Assembly: GCA_017848075.1 (NCBI GenBank)
Contig: JAGALG010000073.1
Span: 1-6,115, forward strand
Source: Oscillospiraceae bacterium
GTDB taxonomy: Bacteria; Bacillota; Clostridia; Oscillospirales; Ruminococcaceae
DNA length: 6,115 nucleotides
Reading direction: 5' to 3'
Each line of letters starts with the position of its first letter. Position 1 is the first letter of the stretch. The position numbers and the translations under genes were made by a program. Below the pieces are notes generated by a model. It was not told the DNA's origin. It worked only from the letters and a program-made list of their open reading frames with translations, and searched no databases. Below are positions 1 through 4,765 of the stretch, one piece after another.

Positions 1-329
1 AGTTTGCGAAGCTGTATGAGGACTGGTCGGACGGTCGTATCACGGAGTACAACTTCAACATGATGTCTCAGAAATATCAGACCGAGCAGCAGGAGCTTGT
101 CGAGAAGATCGAAAGGCTGACTGCCGAGCTTGAATCTGAAAAGCAAACAACTGTCGATGCGGAAACTTGGATTTCACTTCTCAAACAGTATACCAACCCC
201 ACCGAACTGACAGCGGAGCTTCTGAATACGCTGATTGAAAAGATCGTCATTCACGAAGCTACCACAGAGGACGGGGTGCGTGAGCAGAATATTGACATCT
301 ACTACCGCTTAATCGGCAAAATTGAGTAA
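1..329 (+). CDS. Large serine recombinase, C-terminal fragment (5' end outside window)
   Basis: This is the C-terminal ~108 residues of a site-specific recombinase. The reading frame is open from base 3 and stops at TAA 327-329; no start lies in the window, and the ATGs at 60/63 are internal. Visible features are a YEDW..GRITEYNF segment, a Gln/Glu/Lys-rich heptad stretch (about residues 21-45) as in the coiled coil of large serine recombinases, and a tail with LLNTLIEKIVIHE and IDIYYRLIGKI. That tail is the pattern seen at the end of Firmicutes transposon/ICE recombinases of the TnpX/TndX type. Such enzymes cut and rejoin DNA at att sites to integrate or excise an element, and their gene commonly sits at one end of the element. 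The catalytic serine domain is off-window, so activity cannot be judged. The neighbour downstream is a truncated regulator, which fits an element end lying within about 65 bp of this stop codon. Confidence 0.88.
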   Translation, partial: FAKLYEDWSDGRITEYNFNMMSQKYQTEQQELVEKIERLTAELESEKQTTVDAETWISLLKQYTNPTELTAELLNTLIEKIVIHEATTEDGVREQNIDIYYRLIGKIE

Positions 330-336
330 AAACAAG

Positions 337-387
337 GATATGGGTGCCTATGCAAGTAGGCGTAGGCACTCATACATAACCAATATC
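337..387. repeat. Nested inverted repeats at the presumed element end
   Basis: Between the recombinase stop and the regulator remnant lies a dyad. Bases 339-353 pair with 360-374 (15 pairs, two of them G-T, with a 6-base loop AAGTAG). An outer alternative pairs 337-345 with 379-387 at 8 of 9 positions and competes with the inner stem. There is no U-run directly after the inner stem, so it is a poor intrinsic terminator. Given its place between recombinase and broken gene, it may be part of the recombinase attachment region or a terminal hairpin of the element; that role is inference. Confidence 0.5.
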
Positions 388-390
388 TTT

Positions 391-797
391 AAGTGCGGGA
401 AGCAGGAGTGTATTTGCCGCCAGCAGAAATGTTATTATCCATGAGTGAGCTGTTTCATGTCAGTATCAACGAGCTGCTCAGTGGACAGAGATTAAATCAG
501 GAAGAATATGTAAGCGCTGCCGAGGAAAATTTAAGGCAAAGCATCAAAGCAAGCAGTTTTACTTTGAAGGAAAAAATAGAATTTTATAAGAGAAAATGGC
601 TGAAAGAACATATTGCATCCATGTGTTGCTGTGCTGTGGGGATTATCGCAGTTTTTGCAGCAGGTGTTCTTTCAAAACAAGCCCTGCTTATAGCGAGCGC
701 TATGTTGTTGTTTGTTGCAGGACATGCTTGGAGAAATAATACGATGATGGCGTATGTTGAACGAAATGCCTTTGATGGAACGAAAAACAATCATTGA
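391..797 (+). pseudogene. XRE-type membrane-anchored regulator, 5'-truncated (HTH lost)
   Basis: The open frame from GTG 393 to TGA 795-797 (134 residues) begins in the middle of a familiar motif. REAGVYLPP...LSMSELFHVSINELLSGQRL corresponds to the last helices of an XRE/Cro-type helix-turn-helix domain, normally preceded by about 35-40 residues ending in SKWE(R). Those residues are absent, and a TAA codon sits directly before the GTG. No ribosome binding site precedes GTG 393 or the ATGs at 429 and 441. The rest has a charged linker (residues ~34-72) and two hydrophobic segments (about 75-93 and 96-112) containing a CCC run, as in Clostridia HTH regulators with a C-terminal membrane anchor. 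The gene is AT-richer than its neighbours to the right. Best reading: a DNA-binding regulator cut by insertion of the recombinase-bearing element. A residual translated membrane peptide cannot be excluded. Confidence 0.65.
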
Positions 798-822
798 AAA
801 TCCAAATGGATCCAATAACGAT

Positions 823-855
823 AAAAGCCAAGCCGCATTTTGCGGCTTGGCTTTT
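823..855. terminator. Bidirectional intrinsic terminator between regulator remnant and sigG
   Basis: Bases 823-837 pair perfectly with 841-855 (15 bp, core AGCCAAGCCGCA, 3-base loop, or 5 bases if the closing A-T pair stays open). The plus strand ends in CTTTTACTATT and the minus strand in CTTTTATCGTT, so U-rich tails exist on both sides. It lies 33 bp past the sigG stop on the minus strand and 26 bp past the regulator remnant on the plus strand, so it can end both convergent transcripts. Confidence 0.85.
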
Positions 856-887
856 ACTATTACAGATCCTTGACAATGGTTACTTTT

Positions 888-1664
888 TTACAAACTGCCT
901 TTCACTTTTTCCAAAGCACCCTTTTCCAGTCGGCTGACCTGAGCCTGAGAAATGCCGATTTCCTTTGCTACCTCCATCTGAGTTTTTCCACGAAGAAAGC
1001 GCAGGGACAAAATTCGTTTTTCCCGATCTCCCAGCCCTTGAATGGCCTCTCGGATCGAGAGCTCGTCCAGCCAGTCCATATCGCTGCCGCTGTCCCGTAC
1101 CTGATCCAGCACATAAATCGTATCACCGCCATCGGAATAGACCGGCTCGTAGAGGGAAACCGGGTCCACAATGGCCTCCAGCGCCAGCACCACATCCTCC
1201 CGGCGGCAGTCCATAAGGGCGGCGATCTCCTCGATGGTCGGTTCCCGATGATGCTGATTAATGAACTGTTCCTTGGCCTGCATGGCCCGATAGGCGGTAT
1301 CCCGCATGGAACGACTGACCCGGATAGCATTGTTGTCCCGCAAATAGCGGCGAATCTCGCCGATGATCATGGGGACACCATAGGTGGAAAAGCGCACATT
1401 CAGATTGGGATCAAAGTTATCAATGGCCTTGATCAGGCCAATGCAGCCTACCTGAAACAGATCATCCAGATTTTCGCCTCGATTGGTGAACTTTTGGATT
1501 ACACTGAGCACCAGCCGCAGATTGCCGTTGATCATCTCCTGTCGGGCGGATCGATCTCCTTCCTTACAGCGCCGCAGCAGAGCCGTCTTCTGCTCCTCGT
1601 TGAGGATGGGCAGCTTAGAGGTATCCACGCCACAGATCTCCACTTTATTGAAATGCACAAGCAT
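888..1664 (-). CDS. sigG: RNA polymerase sporulation sigma factor SigG (late forespore)
   Basis: This is sigma-G, which directs RNA polymerase to late forespore genes during endospore formation. The N-terminal signature NKVEICGVDTSKLP (residues 6-19) is diagnostic of SigG. Region 2 follows (LRLVLSVIQKF, LDDLFQVGCIGLIKAIDNF, FSTYGVPMIIGEIRRYLRDN; ~49-112), then region 3 (IRVSRSMRDTAYRA onward) and region 4 with the HTH GKTQMEVAKEIGISQAQVSRLEK near the C-terminus. Asn46 in the NGNLRL motif matches B. subtilis SigG Asn45, a residue known to separate SigG from SigF in Gin (CsfB) sensitivity. Length (258 aa) is typical. I chose ATG 1664 because GAGG at 1670-1673 is 5 bases away; the GTG at 1667 (259 aa) is only 2 bases from it. 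Unlike the common spoIIGA-sigE-sigG order, no sigE is adjacent: the gene has its own promoter (1691-1719) and terminators on both sides. Confidence 0.97.
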   Translation of the reverse strand: MLVHFNKVEICGVDTSKLPILNEEQKTALLRRCKEGDRSARQEMINGNLRLVLSVIQKFTNRGENLDDLFQVGCIGLIKAIDNFDPNLNVRFSTYGVPMIIGEIRRYLRDNNAIRVSRSMRDTAYRAMQAKEQFINQHHREPTIEEIAALMDCRREDVVLALEAIVDPVSLYEPVYSDGGDTIYVLDQVRDSGSDMDWLDELSIREAIQGLGDREKRILSLRFLRGKTQMEVAKEIGISQAQVSRLEKGALEKVKGSL

Positions 1665-1690
1665 CACTTCCTCACTTATCTTGGTAGAAA

Positions 1691-1719
1691 AAGTATGGGC
1701 AGGGAAGTGAATTTCATGC
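1691..1719 (-). promoter_or_regulatory. Candidate sigma-F/sigma-G promoter of sigG
   Basis: On the minus strand GCATG (bases 1719-1715) is followed after 17 bases by CATACTT (1697-1691). The B. subtilis forespore pattern is roughly GHATR, 17-18 bases, CATNNTA; the match is full at -35 and misses only the final A at -10. A start near 1684 would leave a ~20-base leader carrying the GAGG ribosome binding site. No comparable sigma-A site is evident between the upstream terminator and the gene. This fits the known control of sigG by sigma-F and by itself. Confidence 0.6.
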
Positions 1720-1746
1720 AGTGAGGAAAGAAATGGCTGTAATACA

Positions 1747-1788
1747 AAAATAAGAGCCGCAACCCACCACGGCTGCGGCTCTTATTTT
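1747..1788 (-). terminator. Intrinsic terminator of the yjiM-yjiL-like operon (possibly bidirectional)
   Basis: Bases 1747-1761 pair with 1774-1788 (15 bp, core AAGAGCCGCA, 12-base loop). On the minus strand the stem is followed by TTTTTGTATT, a usable U-tract, 25 bp past the stop of the activator gene. On the plus strand the tail is TTATTTTATAAAA. It insulates sigG from read-through of the operon. Confidence 0.85.
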
Positions 1789-1812
1789 ATAAAATTAAAA
1801 AGGAGGCAAAAG

Positions 1813-2574
1813 TTATTTGGTGGCTCCGCATTTGCGCCAGCCGATCACAGCAGCGCCCAAAGCACCGGCATACTGAGAATGTGGGCTGGTTACCACAGGA
1901 AGACCCACATAACCTTCCAGAGTTTTGCGGAAGATCTCAAAGTTTGCCAGACCGCCGGTGAAGAAGATCTTACCGTACAGGTTCAGGCGTTTTGCAAAGA
2001 AGGAGGTGCGGCGGCAGATGGAGTTGATGATACCCAAAGCAATATCACCTTTGTCTGCACCCTCAGCCAGCAGGCTGACGATCTCTGTCTCTGCGAATAC
2101 AGTGCACATGCTGGTGATGTTGGCAGGAGTCTTGCCAACCACAAAGTTATCAATATTCTGGAGATCTTCGCCCAGAATACGCATCATCACTTCAATAAAG
2201 CGGCCGGTACCGGCAGCACATTTATCATTCATAAGGAAGTCTACGACATTCAGATTATTGTCCAGCAAAATGGCTTTGCTGTCCTGACCGCCGATATCCA
2301 CGATTGCGCGGATTTCCGGATCAAGGAAGCCGGCACCCTGCGCGTGGCAGGTGATCTCGGTTACTTTTTTGTCAGCCCGATCCAGCAGCTCACGGCCGTA
2401 ACCGGTGGCAACAGTGTAGACCACATCGTCGCAGTACAGCTGATCGTAGACATAGTTAATACTCTGTTTTGGGGAAGCAGAAGTTGGAACGATGAGAGAT
2501 TTTACGATTTTTTCACCATCGAACAGTACGCCTTTGGTTGTGGTAGAGCCGGAGTCAATACCTAAAGTTAACAT
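1813..2574 (-). CDS. yjiL: 2-hydroxyacyl-CoA dehydratase activator / double-cubane protein reductase (BcrA/BadF/HgdC-type ATPase)
   Basis: This is an ATP-dependent one-electron activator ('archerase') of the ASKHA fold: a homodimer with one bridging [4Fe-4S] cluster that couples ATP hydrolysis to low-potential electron transfer into a partner iron-sulfur protein. Visible motifs are GIDSGSTTTKGVL (phosphate-1, residues ~5-17), DIGGQDSK (~93-100), NDKCAAGTGRF (cluster Cys ~119), SMCTVFAETE (second cluster Cys ~157), and FFTGGLA near the C-terminus (adenosine site). Both cluster cysteines of the HgdC family are present. Length of 253 aa is close to E. coli YjiL and HgdC. Start: ATG 2583 abuts the AAAGGA ribosome binding site with no spacer, whereas ATG 2574 has an 8-base spacer and gives MLTLGIDSG, the family's usual beginning. 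It lies 31 bp downstream of its partner in the same operon and is followed by a terminator. It could equally serve a 2-hydroxyacyl-CoA dehydratase, but the adjacent partner is YjiM-like. Confidence 0.93.
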   Translation of the reverse strand: MLTLGIDSGSTTTKGVLFDGEKIVKSLIVPTSASPKQSINYVYDQLYCDDVVYTVATGYGRELLDRADKKVTEITCHAQGAGFLDPEIRAIVDIGGQDSKAILLDNNLNVVDFLMNDKCAAGTGRFIEVMMRILGEDLQNIDNFVVGKTPANITSMCTVFAETEIVSLLAEGADKGDIALGIINSICRRTSFFAKRLNLYGKIFFTGGLANFEIFRKTLEGYVGLPVVTSPHSQYAGALGAAVIGWRKCGATK

Positions 2575-2605
2575 GGGATTCATCCTTTACTATAAGATAA
2601 GGGAA

Positions 2606-3757
2606 TTACAGCATTTCAATGAAAGCAGCGCAGCGGGTGTTCAGCTGGCCGATATCAGAAGTGGAGTAATCGGTTTCAATAGCCATATATGGGATACCGC
2701 GTTCGGTAACAAATTTCTTGATGGAGTAAGATTCCACATTATAAGTGTGGCAAGCCTGCAGAACCACTTCGACAACGGCATCGATCTTGTACTCTTCCAG
2801 AAGACGACCCATCAGGTTCAGACGGTTGTTGTCCGGAGTCATAACAGAGCAGCCGATGTTCAGATAGCGGTCAGCGATAGCCTGGTAGATGTCCTCGGCA
2901 TCCTCGTTGATCAGCTCATCAACGGATTTTGCACCGCCGCAGTTTTCGTAGCAAACAACATTGGCGCCGTTATCTTCGATGGCTTTGACAACCTTCATGG
3001 CACCACCGCCGATTGGGCAGCCGGTAACCAGAATACGAGGTTTTTTACTGATTGGACGAGCGCCTTCTTCGTATTCCTTCAGCAGGCGGTCGGTGAGGGC
3101 GTCCACTTCTTTGATGGCTTCCCAGCGGTTGAATTTGAAGTTGGAGCCGTAAAGTACGCTAAAGAGATTGAAGCCTGCCATTGGAGGTGGGTCCAGTTTC
3201 ATCAGTTCGTAGAAGCGGCGGAGGGAGAGGCGATTTTTGTTCATCAGTTTTACCTGCTCGCGCAGTTTTTCTTCTGTGATCTCAACGCCGAATTTTTCCT
3301 CCAGCTTTTCTTTCAGAGCAACAACTTCTTCTCTCCACAGCTTACGGCCCATGAGAGACTGACGGTTTGGCAGCTCCATGGTGTAAACATCTTTCATTGC
3401 GCCCAGCATTTCGTACATTTTCTTTTTACCATCACAGGTGGTTTCACCGACGATCAGGTCAGCGAAATAGAAGTAAGGACATTTCTGGGTTTTTGCAAAA
3501 CCGTAGCTGGACTTGATCAGTGGGCAGAGGTTGCGGGGCAGATCCTGTTCCGCATCCGGAATGGTTTCATCAGAGGTGGAGCAAAGGCTGACAGGAACAG
3601 CGCCGGCGGCCATGATGACCTCGGTAGGGGTATAAGTACAGAAAGTACCAACAAAAGGAATATTTTTTTCTTTCATTTCAAATGCAGCCATAAAGGAGTT
3701 TCTGCGCTGTTCACTGAATTCTTCATAAATATCAGGAAGAGTTTTGATCAGTTCCAT
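2606..3757 (-). CDS. yjiM: YjiM-like double-cubane cluster protein, 2-hydroxyacyl-CoA dehydratase D family
   Basis: This belongs to the HgdB/HgdC-partner family (2-hydroxyglutaryl-CoA dehydratase D component). From memory it matches E. coli YjiM closely: TFCTYTP, LCSTSDETI, DLPRNLCPLIKSSYGF, KCPYFYF, GETTCDGKKKMYE, TGCPIGG, YENC, ILQACHTY-like LQACHTY, and AIETDYSTSDIGQL to the C-terminal AFIEML. YjiM-type proteins group with the Carboxydothermus double-cubane cluster protein, which carries an [8Fe-9S] cluster and, with its ATPase reductase, reduces small molecules such as acetylene. Conserved Cys lie near residues 40, 59, 78, 93, 108, 247, 273, 303 and 336; which bind the cluster cannot be told from one sequence. 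Start: GTG 3772 overlaps the AAAGGTGG ribosome binding site, so ATG 3757 is chosen, giving MELIKTLPDIYEEFSEQ and 383 aa, the length of YjiM. It is first in the operon with its activator downstream. No CoA-transferase or dehydrogenase neighbours, so a fermentation dehydratase role is unsupported; substrate unknown. Confidence 0.92.
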   Translation of the reverse strand: MELIKTLPDIYEEFSEQRRNSFMAAFEMKEKNIPFVGTFCTYTPTEVIMAAGAVPVSLCSTSDETIPDAEQDLPRNLCPLIKSSYGFAKTQKCPYFYFADLIVGETTCDGKKKMYEMLGAMKDVYTMELPNRQSLMGRKLWREEVVALKEKLEEKFGVEITEEKLREQVKLMNKNRLSLRRFYELMKLDPPPMAGFNLFSVLYGSNFKFNRWEAIKEVDALTDRLLKEYEEGARPISKKPRILVTGCPIGGGAMKVVKAIEDNGANVVCYENCGGAKSVDELINEDAEDIYQAIADRYLNIGCSVMTPDNNRLNLMGRLLEEYKIDAVVEVVLQACHTYNVESYSIKKFVTERGIPYMAIETDYSTSDIGQLNTRCAAFIEML

Positions 3758-3812
3758 TATTAAAGCATCCACCTTTCATATCATTGCTTCCAGTTCATAC
3801 CGGTACAAAATA

Positions 3813-3840
3813 ATGATAGCACAGGATTAAAAAAAGTAAA
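3813..3840 (-). promoter_or_regulatory. Sigma-A-type extended -10 promoter of the yjiM-yjiL-like operon
   Basis: On the minus strand TGCTATCAT (TATCAT at 3818-3813, with TG one base upstream) is an extended -10 box. TTTACT (3840-3835) is a weak -35 at 16-base spacing. The transcript would begin near 3806 with a ~50-base leader carrying GAAAGGTGG (3777-3769), 11 bases before ATG 3757. No clear operator palindrome was seen. Confidence 0.55.
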
Positions 3841-3908
3841 TGAAAGTCGAACAAAAGCGACGATTGATAATTTCTATATTTTTTTAAAAAACCATAGGTT
3901 TTTGGAAT

Positions 3909-3989
3909 ATGGGAAAGAGGGAGGTGAATCAAAGAAAGCACTTGAAAAACAGAAGAGCCTGTACTATGATGGAGAAAACAAGTGTGTAA
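3909..3989 (+). other. Possible 26-codon basic micro-ORF in the leader of the EIIA gene
   Basis: ATG 3909 to TAA 3987-3989 encodes 26 residues with eight Lys/Arg (starts MGKREVNQRK). An internal in-frame GTG (3924) has AAAGAGG upstream, so translation may start there. The stop overlaps the A-run before the EIIA ribosome binding site, leaving 14 bases to its ATG, so coupling is conceivable. Nothing in its sequence is recognisable and chance is a real alternative. Otherwise the 246-bp gap 3758-4003 holds the divergent operon promoter and an AT-rich stretch; GATAAT (3866-3871) and TATATT (3875-3880) resemble -10 boxes but lack convincing -35 partners. Confidence 0.15.
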
Positions 3990-4003
3990 AAAGGAGAGTT
4001 TTT

Positions 4004-4450
4004 ATGGCAGACCTGATGAAATACATGTCCGCAGAGACAACAAAATGCGCGGTAGCCGCGGCCAACTGGGAAGAGGCTGTCCGTGCGGCCGGTCAGCTGC
4101 TGCTGGAGGCCGGAGCCATTGAGGAAAGCTATATCCAGCGCTGTGTCGATACTGTTCAAACGGAGGGCCCCTACATGGTTCTGACCAAAGGCATCGCTTT
4201 GGCTCATACCCGTCCGGGTGCCGATGTTCATAAGGAGGCTTTAAGCCTGATCTCTCTGGAGACTCCGGTGGAGTTTGGCCACAAAGACAACGATCCGGTG
4301 AAGCTGGTGTTCCTGTTGGCTGCCCTGACGGACAACAGCCACATTGGTGCGCTGATGGAGTTGGCACAGAAGCTGTCGGAGGAGGGTGTGAAAGAGACAC
4401 TTCCGACCATTACAGATAGCGAACAGCTGTACCGTTTCCTGATCAAATAG
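4004..4450 (+). CDS. Stand-alone PTS EIIA protein, ascorbate (UlaC/SgaA)-like
   Basis: This is a PTS IIA-2 domain (mannitol/fructose/ascorbate superfamily), a cytoplasmic phosphocarrier that takes phosphate from HPr and passes it to an EIIB, or acts as a regulator. The pattern ANWEEAVRAAGQLLLEAG, then YMVLTKGIALAHTRPGADV with phosphoacceptor His68, then PVEFGHKDNDPVKLVFLLAA with His93, follows E. coli UlaC, including the His68 position. Length is 148 aa (UlaC about 154). Odd point: the residue before the active His is Ala (LAH), where the family usually has Pro (MPH/IPH). Start: ATG 4004 has AAGGAGAG at 3991-3998 with a 5-base spacer; an upstream in-frame TTG at 3902 would add 34 unsupported residues. 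No EIIB or EIIC is in the window; the gene is divergent from the yjiM-like operon and followed at once by a terminator, so it looks monocistronic. Sugar specificity cannot be assigned. Confidence 0.9.
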   Translation: MADLMKYMSAETTKCAVAAANWEEAVRAAGQLLLEAGAIEESYIQRCVDTVQTEGPYMVLTKGIALAHTRPGADVHKEALSLISLETPVEFGHKDNDPVKLVFLLAALTDNSHIGALMELAQKLSEEGVKETLPTITDSEQLYRFLIK

Positions 4451-4487
4451 CAGAGAGCGCTACCTTATAAACGATAGAAAAACAAAG

Positions 4488-4525
4488 AAAAGCCACCGAA
4501 AAGTATATTTTCGGTGGCTTTTTTT
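4488..4525 (+). terminator. Strong intrinsic terminator after the EIIA gene
   Basis: Bases 4488-4502 pair perfectly with 4508-4522 (15 bp, core AAAGCCACCGAAAA, 5-base loop GTATA), and the U-run is 4519-4525. It lies 37 bp past the EIIA stop and insulates the mraZ promoter region. Confidence 0.93.
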
Positions 4526-4539
4526 CTAAGGAATGGTAT

Positions 4540-4569
4540 TTTCCGGGAAAAATCATATTTCCCCGGAAA
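4540..4569. repeat. Short inverted repeat TTTCCGGG/CCCGGAAA in the EIIA-mraZ spacer
   Basis: TTTCCGGG (4540-4547) and CCCGGAAA (4562-4569) are perfect inverted repeats, 14 bases apart. A second overlapping pair, GGGAAA (4545-4550) and TTTCCC (4558-4563), is mutually exclusive with it. It has no U-tract and sits after the EIIA terminator, about 80 bp before the mraZ -35 box, so it may be a protein-binding palindrome rather than an RNA signal. Function unknown. Confidence 0.4.
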
Positions 4570-4597
4570 TTTTCTGCTAAAACGACGAGAAATCAAG

Positions 4598-4626
4598 AAA
4601 AAAATCAGAAAAAAAGACCGAAAAAA
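4598..4626. promoter_or_regulatory. Helically phased A-tracts upstream of the mraZ promoter (likely bent DNA)
   Basis: Three A-runs occupy 4598-4604, 4609-4615 and 4621-4626, with centres about 11 bases apart. A-tracts repeated near the helical period are known to bend DNA. They lie 25-53 bases before the -35 box, where curvature can help RNA polymerase or a regulator bind. The effect here is inferred. The rest of 4526-4650 is A-rich and contains no gene I can support. Confidence 0.5.
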
Positions 4627-4650
4627 TCGTGCAAACCGAACGATAAACTA

Positions 4651-4679
4651 TTGCTTTTTTCTATTAAGAAGGGTATAAT
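4651..4679 (+). promoter_or_regulatory. Sigma-A promoter of the mraZ-rsmH (dcw) operon
   Basis: TTGCTT (4651-4656; TTGACA-like) and a perfect TATAAT (4674-4679) are 17 bases apart. Transcription should start near 4686-4687, immediately before the tandem 10-bp repeats, giving a leader of about 80 bases to the mraZ start. Confidence 0.88.
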
Positions 4680-4690
4680 TTATGTTACAA

Positions 4691-4720
4691 GGGTGAAAAG
4701 TGGTCAAAAGGGGTGAATTT
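4691..4720 (+). promoter_or_regulatory. Three tandem 10-bp repeats, probable MraZ operator
   Basis: Three units follow head to tail: GGGTGAAAAG (4691-4700), TGGTCAAAAG (4701-4710) and GGGTGAATTT (4711-4720). MraZ proteins are known to bind several short G-rich direct repeats with a 10-bp period between the mra promoter and mraZ (TGGGN repeats with 5-base gaps in E. coli; GTG-rich repeats in Mycoplasma). Here the array begins about 4 bases after the predicted transcription start, so a bound MraZ ring would hinder initiation or escape. A TGGACGGAAA at 4741-4750 is a looser possible fourth unit in the same register. Confidence 0.7.
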
Positions 4721-4765
4721 CCCCAAACTTTACCCTGAAATGGACGGAAAAACGGGGGTGGCGAG

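Noticed and set aside
840..1724. Plus-strand 294-codon open frame opposite sigG
   Set aside because: Antisense shadow of sigG; no recognisable motif, begins inside the terminator hairpin region and runs across the sigG promoter.
1800..1806. AAGGAGG on the plus strand resembling a ribosome binding site
   Set aside because: No start codon with a sustained frame follows on that strand; it lies just past the 3' end of the minus-strand activator gene.
1879..2565. Plus-strand 228-codon open frame opposite the activator gene
   Set aside because: Antisense shadow of the yjiL-like gene with no domain signature.
2575..2583. Upstream ATG 2583 as start of the activator gene
   Set aside because: It directly abuts the AAAGGA ribosome binding site, leaving no spacer; ATG 2574 has a workable spacer and the usual family N-terminus.
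2492..3763. Plus-strand 423-codon open frame opposite the yjiM-like gene
   Set aside because: It is antisense to a clearly conserved gene; the translation is Phe/His-rich as expected of reversed codons, with no family signature or ribosome binding site.
3841..3856. Possible cre (catabolite response) site TGAAAGTCGAACA near the divergent promoters
   Set aside because: The central CG is one base out of register with the TGWAANCGNTNWCA pattern and the right half does not match.
3902..4003. N-terminal extension of the EIIA protein from TTG 3902
   Set aside because: No ribosome binding site, non-conserved Lys-rich sequence, and a proper AAGGAGAG precedes ATG 4004, giving the normal family length.
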